The position numbers and the translations under genes were made by a program. 64,000 nt of DNA. It comes from Petralouisia muris (GTDB lineage: Bacteria; Bacillota; Clostridia; Lachnospirales; Lachnospiraceae). Positions 53,732 to 62,803 of the stretch are shown here, one piece after another. The stretch spans positions 29,284 through 93,283 of the forward strand of contig NZ_SRYA01000017.1 of the NCBI RefSeq assembly GCF_004793545.1, written 5' to 3'. Below the pieces are notes generated by a model. That model did no database searches. It was not told where the DNA came from and saw nothing but the letters and a program-made list of their open reading frames with translations. How positions within the stretch are numbered: position 1 is the stretch's first letter; each line of letters opens with the position of its first letter.

Positions 53732-55009
53732 ATGGGAGAGATTTCTTTCAGCAACCACATCAGCAATAAGAAAAGCGCAATCAACAGCAAGGCAAAACTC
53801 GCCGGAGTTGCAAAACACAATCTGAGGAAATACCATTCGCAGGATTACAGCAGGGATAACATTGCACTTCTTTATGGGACAACCAATCTCATGCAGGACG
53901 TGAAAAATGTATACCGTAAAGAATTTGACGCCGCACTGCATGAATACAATGCAAGGCAGACAAGACCGGAAAGGCGGATTGGCGATTATTTTGAACATGT
54001 ATCTGAAACGGAACAGGACATGGCGGTGGAAGTCATCATACAATGCGGGGATAAAAAATTTTGGGAGCAGAACAGCGGTGACAAAATATTTATGAAACAG
54101 GTCTATAAGCAGCTCCTTTTGAAACTGCAGGAGTATCTGCCGGATTTTAAGATTGCAAATGCAGTGGTTCACTTTGATGAGGCAAGCCCGCATATGCACG
54201 TTGTAGGTGTTCCGGTGGGGAGAGGATTTAAGCGTGGCTTGTCAACAAAAGTGTCAAAGCGATCCGTATTCACGCCCCAAGTCCTGTCGGAAGTTTTGCA
54301 GGATAAAATGCGGGCAGATGCCAACCACTATATGAAAGCCATCTTCCAACAGGAAGTAAGGGAAAAGAAAAAGGGAAAAAACCATGACCTGACGGTTGCG
54401 GAATACAAAGTTGCAAAAGAGGAAGAAAAGATTGAAAAACTATCAACGGATAAAATAGGACTGGAGGCTGACATTCTCGTCCTGAACCATAAAAAGTCCA
54501 CTACACAGAGGAAATTGGACGAATTGGACGAGGAGATTGAAAGTTCCAATATCTTCCTGAAGGCACTTCGGCAGATAAAACAGTTTATACAGTCATATCT
54601 ACCTTTTGCGCCGCTGATTGAGGAATTTGCGAACCATGTGGAGCGTGGGGCGGATATAGAGGCAGGAAACAGCTTTCGCGGCTTGCTAACCGCACTTGGG
54701 GAGCTGCTCAATTCATTTAAGGAAATCATCATGGACGGACTGTGCTGGTTTCCCCGCCTTATGCGGTGGCAGACCTTAAGGGGCGAAGTTTCCCCTGTAT
54801 TTGAAGATAGCAGGAATGAAGGCTATTATTACTGTCTGAAATCCTATATGGATATCCATACAAGGCAGGAATACCCAAAGGAACTGATACAGCCGGAAAT
54901 CAAGCCGGAAAACCGTACAGGCACGATAGAGCAGTTGGCGCAGAGTGTGGAGGCTGTCGAAAAGCAGGTGCGGCTTATGGGTGTAAAAATGAGCAGGAAT
55001 CGTTTGTAA
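53732..55009 (+). CDS. MobV-family relaxase (IME2)
   Basis: 425 residues. VAKHNLRKYHSQDYSRDNIA near the start and catalytic/metal motif HFDEASPHMHVVGVPVGRG near residue 155, then a short coiled coil and C-terminal domain. The ATG at 53732 (MGEISFSNHIS) has GGGAGG upstream. Nicks the oriT just before it for helper-dependent transfer. Confidence 0.9.
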   Translation: MGEISFSNHISNKKSAINSKAKLAGVAKHNLRKYHSQDYSRDNIALLYGTTNLMQDVKNVYRKEFDAALHEYNARQTRPERRIGDYFEHVSETEQDMAVEVIIQCGDKKFWEQNSGDKIFMKQVYKQLLLKLQEYLPDFKIANAVVHFDEASPHMHVVGVPVGRGFKRGLSTKVSKRSVFTPQVLSEVLQDKMRADANHYMKAIFQQEVREKKKGKNHDLTVAEYKVAKEEEKIEKLSTDKIGLEADILVLNHKKSTTQRKLDELDEEIESSNIFLKALRQIKQFIQSYLPFAPLIEEFANHVERGADIEAGNSFRGLLTALGELLNSFKEIIMDGLCWFPRLMRWQTLRGEVSPVFEDSRNEGYYYCLKSYMDIHTRQEYPKELIQPEIKPENRTGTIEQLAQSVEAVEKQVRLMGVKMSRNRL

Positions 55010-55076
55010 TTAAAATGTTTTTTCTTTATCAACAGCATCTATGTATATAATCCGTATATCGTTTTGGAACGATGAC

Positions 55077-55102
55077 TAATCCATCGAAATTTCGATGGAT
55101 TA
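55077..55102. repeat. Perfect 26-bp palindrome at the backbone/cargo junction of IME2
   Basis: TAATCCATCGAAA followed by its exact reverse complement. It lies between the relaxase and the low-GC cargo. Could be an operator or a terminator without T-tract. Confidence 0.6.
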
Positions 55103-55233
55103 CATAAAAACTAACGAGTTTATTTCACGCTATTGCACAAAATAATTCCGCAATAATCTGTTATTTTTACTAGCTTTATGGTAAAATTAGTCAAGTGCAA
55201 GATATAGATACATTTAATATTGTGGAGGAACTA

Positions 55234-56919
55234 ATGAGTATAAACATTTCAAAGAAAAAGAGAGATGACCTATTAGAAAAAATAAAAGAGATACGAAAGT
55301 ATATAGCTTCAGCACCGCAAGATGAAAACACCGGAAATCTGCTATTATATTTAAACCAAATAGAAAAAGATGTCAATGGGAAAAAATATGGTTTAGTTTT
55401 TGAAGAACATAGAGAAAAGATAAATGATATTCTTGATACGCATACGCCTGTATTGGAAGAAGACAAAGAGTTGTTTATTGATAAAGGTAACGGACAGATG
55501 AATTTTTTAATAGAAGGTGATAATCTGTCTGCATTAAAATTATTGGAGAAAACACATAAGGGAAAAATTGATTTAATATATATTGATCCACCATATAACA
55601 GAGGAGTGGATGATTTTAAATATGATGACAATTATATTACGAAATCAGATGGATATATTCATTCAAAATGGATTTCATTTATGGAAGTACGGTTAAAAAT
55701 TGCACACAAATTATTACATAATGCAGGCGCTATATTTATAAGCATTGATGACAATGAACAAGCTAATTTGAAGTTGTTATGTGATTGCATTTTTGGAGAA
55801 CAGAATTTTGCAGGAATGATACCTTGGAGGAAACGTACCGCAAAGACAGATGTCCCCTTTGGAATTTCTCAAGATTATGAGTGGATTTTGGTTTATGCCA
55901 AAAGTGAAATGTTTAATGCCTTTACAAAACGAAAAAATAGCCGAAAGTATTATGAAACAGAAGATTTTCCCAACAGACCTTGGCGAATACATGATTTAAC
56001 AAAACAGACAACGGCAGAAGAACGTCCCAATAGCTTTTTTACTATGGTTAATCCTAAAAATGGTGAGGAATTTCCAGCAAATGTAAATAGGACTTGGGCA
56101 ATTACAAAAGAAACCTTTGAGTTTTATTTGGAGCAAAACAGGATAGTCTTTCCGGGTGATTATGAATTTCTTAAAATATCAAAACCTCAATTAAGGTATT
56201 TTAAAGATGAAGATGAAGCTAAGGCTTTGAAAAAAACGGGAAATATTGCTGGTATTTCTGCTACAACAACCCAATTGCCTGATTTTGTGGGAATGACAAA
56301 AGAGGGGACAAAAGACTTGGGGGAATTATTTGAAAAAAAAGCATTCCCTTATCCTAAGCCAGTAGAACTTTTGAAATATATTATGTCTATTGGAACAATA
56401 AATAAAGAAAATGCTGTTATACTTGATTTCTTTGCAGGAAGCGGAACGACGGGGCAGGCATTATTTCGATATAATGCAGAAAATAAGAAAAGCAATCGCC
56501 GAATTATCCTTTGTACCAATAATGAAAATAATATTTGTAAAGATGTAACATATGAACGTCTGAAAAGAGTAATTGAAAAGGAAAAATATGTTGAAAGCCT
56601 AAAATATTACAAAATCGACTATATTCCGATTAGTGACCGCTTATATTATGAGTATGCTGATGAATTGCTTCTGCATATCCGTGAACTGGTAGAACTGGAA
56701 AATGGGATTGATTTTATAAATAACTCAGAAATTGCAATTATCCTGACCGAAAAAGAAGCAGACGATTATATTAATCGGCTCAACAAGGATTCAGATTGCA
56801 AAATAATTTATTTAGGACATGATATACTTCTTTCTGGTGAACAGGCAGAAAAGGTGCGAAAATTAAATATTAAGATAAATAACATTCCTGATTATTACTA
56901 TAGGGAGTTGGAGGGCTGA
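55234..56919 (+). CDS. Type III restriction-modification DNA methyltransferase (Mod)
   Basis: About 561 residues. Beta-class order of motifs: IDLIYIDPPYNRGVDDF (motif IV, about residue 120), then VILDFFAGSGTTGQALFRYN (motif I, about 405); the part between holds the target-recognition region. It methylates adenine or cytosine amino groups in an unknown asymmetric site. The ATG at 55234 follows GGAGGAACTA; an upstream in-frame GTG is less likely. Two bases separate it from the helicase-nuclease gene. Strongly AT-rich compared with the IME backbone. Confidence 0.9.
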   Translation: MSINISKKKRDDLLEKIKEIRKYIASAPQDENTGNLLLYLNQIEKDVNGKKYGLVFEEHREKINDILDTHTPVLEEDKELFIDKGNGQMNFLIEGDNLSALKLLEKTHKGKIDLIYIDPPYNRGVDDFKYDDNYITKSDGYIHSKWISFMEVRLKIAHKLLHNAGAIFISIDDNEQANLKLLCDCIFGEQNFAGMIPWRKRTAKTDVPFGISQDYEWILVYAKSEMFNAFTKRKNSRKYYETEDFPNRPWRIHDLTKQTTAEERPNSFFTMVNPKNGEEFPANVNRTWAITKETFEFYLEQNRIVFPGDYEFLKISKPQLRYFKDEDEAKALKKTGNIAGISATTTQLPDFVGMTKEGTKDLGELFEKKAFPYPKPVELLKYIMSIGTINKENAVILDFFAGSGTTGQALFRYNAENKKSNRRIILCTNNENNICKDVTYERLKRVIEKEKYVESLKYYKIDYIPISDRLYYEYADELLLHIRELVELENGIDFINNSEIAIILTEKEADDYINRLNKDSDCKIIYLGHDILLSGEQAEKVRKLNIKINNIPDYYYRELEG

Positions 56920-56921
56920 AT

Positions 56922-59117
56922 ATGAACATAGAGTTGGCAGATTTCCAATTAAAAGCAATTGCAGACTTGATGGAGGCAATGGAGTGTGACAAAAAAGAAA
57001 TCATTTTGAAAAGCTGTACTGGAAGTGGAAAAACGATTATTTTAACACACTTTATGGACGAGTATCTGAAAAGTTATAACAATCAGGTATTTATTTGGCT
57101 TACTCCGGGGAAGGGAAATCTTGAGGAACAGAGCAAGGAAAAGATGGACAGATATATTCATGGAAGCCGGACAAAATTGTTATGCGACGTTATGGCAGGC
57201 GGATTTGAACAAAATGACTGCTGCTTTATCAATTGGGAAAAACTCACCAAAAAAGGTAATAATGCGTTAAAAGACAGTGAACGAGTTAATTTTTTGGATT
57301 ACATCTACCATGCCTTAGAAGAAGGACTGACATTTAAAATTATTGTAGATGAATCTCACCAAAATGATACTATTAAGGCAGAAGAAATTATTGATTATTT
57401 TAAAACTGATAAGATTGTGCGATGCTCTGCAACACCAAAGAATTATAAGGATGCATATTTAATTGAAATTCTGGAAGAAGATGTTATTGCAGAAGGGCTA
57501 ATAAAAAAATTGCTGCTTATTAATGAGAATTTTGAACAGAATATAAGCGTTGAAGATCAGGTTTCTTATCTTATGGATAAGGCGCTTACAAAACGCCGCA
57601 AATTACATTCGGAATTTTTGAGAAGGAAAGCCCCCGTAAATCCACTGATAGTTGTTCAGTTACCCAATAAGTCTGATGTTCTATTGGAAAGCATCGAAAC
57701 CTATCTTTCTGCACAAGGAATTACATATGAAAATAATCAATTAGCGGTATGGCTTGCAGATAAGAAACAAAACTTAGAGTCCATTTCAGAAAATAATGCG
57801 GAATCAATAGTCGTAATTATTAAGCAAGCTATTGCAACGGGCTGGGACTGTCCCAGAGCGCATATACTTGTCAAACTGCGTGAAAATATGAGTGAAACAT
57901 TTGAGATTCAGACAATTGGAAGAATCCGCAGGATGCCGGAAGCAAAACATTATGAAGACGATTTGCTGGACTGCTGTTATCTTTATACTTTGGATGAAAA
58001 ATTTACAGAAAATGTAAAAAGGAGTTTAGGGAAAGGGGCTTTGGAAGAAAGGGACTTGACTTTGAAACGTGAATATAGTCACTTTACCCTTATTTGCCAG
58101 CAAAAGACAAATGTTCCTTTCCCAAGAGATGCAAAATTGGCGTTAAAGGTCATAAAGAAGTATTTTTCCAGCCAATACAATCTGGATGGTAAAGCTGTAG
58201 AAAACAGAAAAAAGTTAGAAGCACACAAATATGATTTCAACACAGATATTATAGATTATACCAAGTCAGGAGAACTGGCTACTTTGTCCAAAGAAGAATT
58301 TGATAATTTGAATGAAATAAAAATCAGGGAAAAATTAACGACGCACAAACATGGAAAAGAATACCATCATTGTGTTGCTGAAATCGGAATGAAGGTTGGT
58401 CTTGACTACAATAATATGAATACCATCGTGCGTAGATTATTTTTGAAAGATTTGCGTTCAGAGTATACTCTTTTGATATTAGAAATCAGAGAATTGTATG
58501 CATTTGTCATTAATAATAAGCCCCGTCTGATTGATGATATCCGTATTGCAATGGCATCGGAAACTGCACAAATAAAAATAGAGTCTAATATGATAACGGA
58601 AAAACCGTGGAGTTTCCCATTGAATTATATGTTTGCGTATGACGGCAGCGCTAAAGATCAAATGGAACTGATAAAAAATGTATATAAAGGGTATAGGGCT
58701 TCAGCGGAAGTTCGATCAGAACCTGAAAAAATCTTTGAAAAATACTGTGAATCCAATAATCATATAGAATGGTTCTACAAAAACGGAGATAAAGGAAATG
58801 AGTATTTTTCTATCGTTTATGAAGATAATGCCGGAAAACAAAAATCTTTTTATCCCGATTATATAGTCCATGATACAGAAGGAAATACATGGATTATAGA
58901 AACAAAAGGCGGTTTTTCTAAATCAGGACACAGCGAAGACATTGATAAATTTACATCTAAGAAATTTGCGGTATTAAAAAAATATCTGGATAAGTATAAT
59001 CTTCATGGGGGTATAGTGCGTCAGGATAAGCAAAGTTCTGAATTATGTATCTGTACAGAAGAATACTCAAATGATATAAAAGACGAGAATTGGAAACTGT
59101 TAAAAGAAATATTGTAA
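56922..59117 (+). CDS. Type III restriction endonuclease helicase-nuclease subunit (Res)
   Basis: 731 residues. Superfamily 2 helicase motifs: SCTGSGKTIILTHF (Walker A, about 30-43), IIVDESH (DExH box, about 143), CSATPKN (motif III), QTIGRIRRMPEA (motif VI). The C-terminal nuclease has a PD-(D/E)XK pattern: FYPDYIVHDTEGNTWIIETK GG (about 643-663). Acts with Mod to cleave unmodified incoming DNA after translocation. GGAGG overlaps the Mod stop. Confidence 0.9.
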   Translation: MNIELADFQLKAIADLMEAMECDKKEIILKSCTGSGKTIILTHFMDEYLKSYNNQVFIWLTPGKGNLEEQSKEKMDRYIHGSRTKLLCDVMAGGFEQNDCCFINWEKLTKKGNNALKDSERVNFLDYIYHALEEGLTFKIIVDESHQNDTIKAEEIIDYFKTDKIVRCSATPKNYKDAYLIEILEEDVIAEGLIKKLLLINENFEQNISVEDQVSYLMDKALTKRRKLHSEFLRRKAPVNPLIVVQLPNKSDVLLESIETYLSAQGITYENNQLAVWLADKKQNLESISENNAESIVVIIKQAIATGWDCPRAHILVKLRENMSETFEIQTIGRIRRMPEAKHYEDDLLDCCYLYTLDEKFTENVKRSLGKGALEERDLTLKREYSHFTLICQQKTNVPFPRDAKLALKVIKKYFSSQYNLDGKAVENRKKLEAHKYDFNTDIIDYTKSGELATLSKEEFDNLNEIKIREKLTTHKHGKEYHHCVAEIGMKVGLDYNNMNTIVRRLFLKDLRSEYTLLILEIRELYAFVINNKPRLIDDIRIAMASETAQIKIESNMITEKPWSFPLNYMFAYDGSAKDQMELIKNVYKGYRASAEVRSEPEKIFEKYCESNNHIEWFYKNGDKGNEYFSIVYEDNAGKQKSFYPDYIVHDTEGNTWIIETKGGFSKSGHSEDIDKFTSKKFAVLKKYLDKYNLHGGIVRQDKQSSELCICTEEYSNDIKDENWKLLKEIL

Positions 59118-59134
59118 GCATTGAGGAGAAAAAT

Positions 59135-60055
59135 ATGGGTACTCAAGAAAATGATAAAAAGGTCTTAATCTATTTTTATTATCTTGCTATTACAAGACAA
59201 AAAGAAGCATCGGACACATCTACATATGACATTGCGCAAATTACGAATGTTTTTTCAAAAATGTTGGAATATACTTTGAAAAAGAGTCTGAAAGACAGAA
59301 GACAAGAGTTGACTTTTGCTGAAAAAGTTGTATGGCTGGATTCGTTTGAAGACATGGGAAATGGAGATTATAATATTACTTTTAAATCAGCAAAATACAA
59401 TCATGTTCGTAATGAAATTAATACAGAAACAATGGAGCCTTTAGGAACAAGAAAACAGTGGCGGGATGGAGATGAAGAAAAGACACATCTTTGTATTAGA
59501 TTAGCACAGGGGCAACAACGCTACTTGGCGGTGCATGAAAGTAATTATTACGGCATCACAATAAATTGTATCATAAACTATTTGAACGAATGCTTTAAAC
59601 GATTTAATGAGGAAACAGAAGAACAATATCATTATGAAGTATCCTATGAAATTATGCCGGGAGACGATTTCTTGACTTCTCTTAAAGAAGCAAAAACAAT
59701 ATCGGCGCTTACGCTTACAGTATATAAGGATAGTCTGCCAAATGAATTCATGTTGTTTGCGGGAAGAACCTCCGATATTGCGGATGATGTAGAAATCAGG
59801 ATAAAAACACCGAAAAAGGGTGGAAAATTTCCAGATAATTTAATAAAGGCATATTATGAGGCTATGCAAGGGGATGGCAGGATAAAAAGAATTAAGGCAA
59901 GTGGTTCCAAAAAGCATGGAAGTTTTGAAGCATCTACGGATTTGATAAAAATGAAAAATTTTATTTCTGTTGGACGTTTAAGCACAACCGACGAGGTTGA
60001 TAGTTATGACTTTTTTAAGAAAGCGCAGGAATTCATTGAAACAAATAGGAGATAA
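59135..60055 (+). CDS. Unrecognised soluble protein in defence cargo
   Basis: 306 residues, no signal peptide or membrane segment. Mixed alpha/beta pattern with many charged residues; segments such as TFAEKVVWLDSFEDMG, GQQRYLAVHESNYYGITINC, SALTLTVYKDSLPNEFML and VEIRIKTPKKGGKF stand out. The ATG at 59135 has TTGAGGAG upstream; longer frames start inside res. It is followed three bases after its stop by a four-helix membrane protein. A soluble sensor plus membrane effector is an architecture seen in RexAB and Kiwa, but I see no motif that assigns it to either. Defence role is an inference from position. Confidence 0.7.
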   Translation: MGTQENDKKVLIYFYYLAITRQKEASDTSTYDIAQITNVFSKMLEYTLKKSLKDRRQELTFAEKVVWLDSFEDMGNGDYNITFKSAKYNHVRNEINTETMEPLGTRKQWRDGDEEKTHLCIRLAQGQQRYLAVHESNYYGITINCIINYLNECFKRFNEETEEQYHYEVSYEIMPGDDFLTSLKEAKTISALTLTVYKDSLPNEFMLFAGRTSDIADDVEIRIKTPKKGGKFPDNLIKAYYEAMQGDGRIKRIKASGSKKHGSFEASTDLIKMKNFISVGRLSTTDEVDSYDFFKKAQEFIETNRR

Positions 60056-60058
60056 AAT

Positions 60059-60601
60059 ATGAAAACTTTATTTATATTTCTGCCAATCAGAGATTATATA
60101 AAAACGAGGCGAAAACTGTGGAGGCAATATCTTATTCCATTAGCAACTGGTATCATTGTATTGATAGGCGCTTTTGCTATAGATGTTAGAGATGGCGTTG
60201 ACATCGAAGCGATATTTTCAGATTTTGTCGGTATTCAAATAAGTGGAATTGCTACTTTGGTTTCTTTTTTATTAGCCATAATAACTATTTTAGTTTCTTC
60301 TGATAACGAAAATATAAGGAAATTGAAAAGTGAAAAGTCAAATGAGATACATTATAAAAAGCTTGGTGGCGAGCAACTCAGTTTGTTTCAAGTCTTATTG
60401 TCTAATATTTCATATTATGTTATGGTAGAAATTATTTATATGATGATATTAATCGCATATGTATTTTTAGCCCTGATTGTTCCGGCATCAGCTATAAAAT
60501 GGCTCATTTCAATCAGTGTATTTTTCTTAATGCATATTTTGCTGGGCATGATGGAATGTGTTACGCAAATGTATTTGACCTTTTGGAAGGATAAGAGATA
60601 A
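60059..60601 (+). CDS. Small membrane protein with four predicted helices, defence cargo
   Basis: 180 residues with membrane segments at about 26-44, 60-82, 115-138 and 145-168, short loops, and basic ends. AGGAG lies at the end of the preceding gene, so the two are translationally coupled. No family recognised. Could be a membrane-depolarising effector controlled by its soluble partner; this is an inference from gene pairing. Confidence 0.7.
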   Translation: MKTLFIFLPIRDYIKTRRKLWRQYLIPLATGIIVLIGAFAIDVRDGVDIEAIFSDFVGIQISGIATLVSFLLAIITILVSSDNENIRKLKSEKSNEIHYKKLGGEQLSLFQVLLSNISYYVMVEIIYMMILIAYVFLALIVPASAIKWLISISVFFLMHILLGMMECVTQMYLTFWKDKR

Positions 60602-60658
60602 TTTGTATCTGACAATGAATGATTTTATGATGAATTGATACATACTATGGAGGAAAAG

Positions 60659-61750
60659 ATGAAAGCCGGCATCAAAAAGCAAGAGGTAAAATTTATCGTG
60701 ACTGATGAATACAGAGAATGGATTGCTTTGATTAAAGACAGGATTAGAAACAGTCAGATTAAAGCATCTATTAAAGTGAATAGAGAACTATTAGAACTTT
60801 ATTGGCATATTGGCGAGGATATCGTAAATCGGCAGAAACATTCAAAGTGGGGAGAAGGTCTTTTGCGGCAAATGAGTATTGACTTAAAAAAGACCTTTCC
60901 TGATATGGCAGGATTTTCAGAAACGAATTTGAAAACGATGCGGCTATGGTATCGCTTTTATACAGAAGCTGTAAATGGTCAACAGGTTGTAGACGAATTG
61001 AAGTCTGATGATATTTTCCGGCTGATAACAACAATTCCGTGGGGACATAATCAGCGTATTATTTTTAAATGTAAAGATGTGCGTGAAGCTGTTTTTTATG
61101 CACAGTATACTTTGGAAAATAATTGGAGTCGGGATGTATTGGAACATCAGATTGAAAGTGGATTATATGAGCGTAAGGGAAAAGCCATTACGAATTTTAA
61201 GGATAAACTTCCTGCCAATGCTTCTGATTTGGCTGTACAGACATTAAAAGATCCATATAGTTTCGATTTTTTAACAATGCGGGATGATTATGATGAAAAA
61301 GAATTGGAAGATGCTCTGGTAAATCAGATTACCCAGTTCCTGCTGGAACTGGGAACAGGTTTTTCCTATGTGGGGCGTCAGGTGCATTTACAAGTTGGAG
61401 AGCGTGAATTTTATATTGATTTGCTGTTTTATCACATAAAACTTCATTGTTATGTTGTCGTGGAACTTAAAACAAAGAGATTTGAACCGGAGTATGTTGG
61501 AAAATTAAATTTTTATGTTACCGCAGTAAATAAGCAATTAACAGGAGATGGCGATAATCCGGCAATAGGTTTACTTATTTGTAAGGATAAGGATAATGTT
61601 GTGGCGGAATATTCTTTGGAAGAAGTTTCACAGCCGATTGGTATTGCAGGATACGAATTAAGCAATGCGCTCAGCAAACAATACCAACGCAGTCTTCCTA
61701 CAATAGAAACGTTGGAGTCTGAAGTGGCAAAAATGATGGATACAAAATAG
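60659..61750 (+). CDS. YhcG/DUF1016-family PD-(D/E)XK nuclease
   Basis: About 363 residues. The N-terminal DUF1016 domain has LLELYWHIGEDIVNRQKHSKWGEGLL-type helices, followed by the nuclease core FYIDLLFYHIKLHCYVVVELK with Asp, Glu and Lys in the expected spacing, and PAIGLLICKDKDNVVAEYSL. Members often accompany restriction-modification systems. The ATG at 60659 is chosen because GGAGG lies five bases upstream. Last gene of the cargo operon. Confidence 0.88.
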   Translation: MKAGIKKQEVKFIVTDEYREWIALIKDRIRNSQIKASIKVNRELLELYWHIGEDIVNRQKHSKWGEGLLRQMSIDLKKTFPDMAGFSETNLKTMRLWYRFYTEAVNGQQVVDELKSDDIFRLITTIPWGHNQRIIFKCKDVREAVFYAQYTLENNWSRDVLEHQIESGLYERKGKAITNFKDKLPANASDLAVQTLKDPYSFDFLTMRDDYDEKELEDALVNQITQFLLELGTGFSYVGRQVHLQVGEREFYIDLLFYHIKLHCYVVVELKTKRFEPEYVGKLNFYVTAVNKQLTGDGDNPAIGLLICKDKDNVVAEYSLEEVSQPIGIAGYELSNALSKQYQRSLPTIETLESEVAKMMDTK

Positions 61751-61774
61751 TCTGCAAGTTGTAGACTATTTTGC
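61746..61774 (+). terminator. Intrinsic terminator of the IME2 cargo operon
   Basis: Stem AATAGTCT/AGACTATT with a nine-base loop followed by TTTTGC; the stem overlaps the YhcG stop codon. Confidence 0.75.
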
Positions 61775-61950
61775 ATCTATGCAGTATAGTATTGAGCGGT
61801 GGGAATTAACAAGTTATTTCTAAAATAGTTTATAATGGTTTATCATTGAAAAGCGTCGTTTATAGATGATGCAAGTACGGGCAGTTATTTACGAATAAAA
61901 AGAGAATTGGTAATATATTTTGCCTTGTCCTATGTATCAAGAAAAATATA

Positions 61951-62190
61951 TTACCACAATTCTAATGAATCTTCCGCATCTACCCACGTCTGCATACCAC
62001 CATCAAGATACAGTGTTGCATATTCAAGTGGGTTGTCTATAGCCAAAGCATTTAAGGCACATTCAGAACATGGCGTTGTTTTTAATCCTTTTTCCGCTTT
62101 TCCGCAGTCTATCCGTAAAACATATCCGTCAAAAGTGGTTACATCAATACTGTTATGGAGCATATTATATGTTGCATGAATAAACCTCAT
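61951..62190 (-). CDS. Small DUF6061-like protein of mobile elements
   Basis: 79 residues, starting MRFIHATYNMLHNSIDV with CGKAEKG and the C-terminal PLEYATLYLDGGMQTWVDAE pattern I associate with DUF6061 proteins found in Clostridial mobile elements. The ATG at 62190 has AAAGGA upstream. Converges on the cargo operon. Function unknown; family call is moderate. Confidence 0.65.
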   Translation of the reverse strand: MRFIHATYNMLHNSIDVTTFDGYVLRIDCGKAEKGLKTTPCSECALNALAIDNPLEYATLYLDGGMQTWVDAEDSLELW

Positions 62191-62294
62191 ATTTTTCGTC
62201 CTTTCTTCTTGAGTTTTGGAGTAATTTTTGAAAGCATTCCAATCAATTCTTCCTGTCCTGTTCATTTTATGTTATAATTTGTTACAGGTTTTTC

Positions 62295-62339
62295 TTTCCC
62301 ATATTTTTGCCCTTATGAGAGTTCGTAACATGAGGGAAA
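62295..62339. repeat. 14-bp direct repeat within TTTCCC/GGGAAA arms, right end of IME2
   Basis: TTTTTGCCCTTATG at 62304-62317 repeats 50794-50807 exactly, in direct orientation, and is flanked by TTTCCC and GGGAAA as on the left. A further ACAAGGGAAAGT word lies at 62350-62361. Confidence 0.6.
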
Positions 62340-62394
62340 AGGATATAACACAAGGGAAAGTCTAAGGGCAAACTCACTTGCTATAAATTTAGCA

Positions 62395-62410
62395 TTTTCA
62401 AGGGTTTGCG
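62395..62410. repeat. Candidate outer attachment repeat, right (IME2)
   Basis: TTTTCAAGGGTTTGCG; matches 50742-50757 with one mismatch. Confidence 0.45.
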
Positions 62411-62803
62411 GACTTTTTGAAGATAAAATATAACAGTTAATAAATGCTATAAAAAGTGTCTTATCAGAATTCCAGTTTGCAGAATTTTAGCCAGCTAAAA
62501 CCTGAATAACCCCCAGAGGGAGAAATATCGCCGCAGCTTTGGCAAAATCCCCGCTTATGGCACTAAAAATATTGAGAGCGAAATATCGCTGCAAAGTTGG
62601 CAGAAGCCACACCACGCAAGCCGGGGTATCAGCAAAAGCTCACACAGAGGAAACCGCACAGCGCAAGCAGAAACAGAGGGATAAATGTCACGCTTTAGGA
62701 TACTTCAACCCCCGTAAATCAAGGCTTTTTTGAACGCCCTCAAAGGGTAGCCGATTCACTATTTATCCTTTACGTCCCCAAAAATCCGTTTTAACTGCGC
62801 AAC
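62411..62803. other. Gene-free stretch between IME2 and the recombinase remnant
   Basis: No convincing gene. It holds CCCCCAGAGGG and repeated GAGAAATATCGCYGCA words (near 62520 and 62577), probably decayed mobile-element DNA. Confidence 0.4.

Larger units (their letters stand above)
50742..62410 (+). mobile_element. IME2: integrative mobilizable element with defence cargo
   Basis: About 11.6 kb: integrase, repressor, excisionase, repeat array, oriT, MobV relaxase, then restriction-modification and other defence-type genes, then a small DUF6061-like gene. Candidate ends are direct repeats TTTTCAAGGSTTTGCG (50742-50757 and 62395-62410, one mismatch) and, just inside, TTTTTGCCCTTATG (50794-50807 and 62304-62317, exact). 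The backbone matches IME1 gene for gene in inverse orientation. Confidence 0.75.

Noticed and set aside
59135..60601. Direct naming of the soluble/membrane pair as RexAB or Kiwa
   Set aside because: Only size and membrane layout agree; no diagnostic sequence motif is visible, so a name would be a guess.
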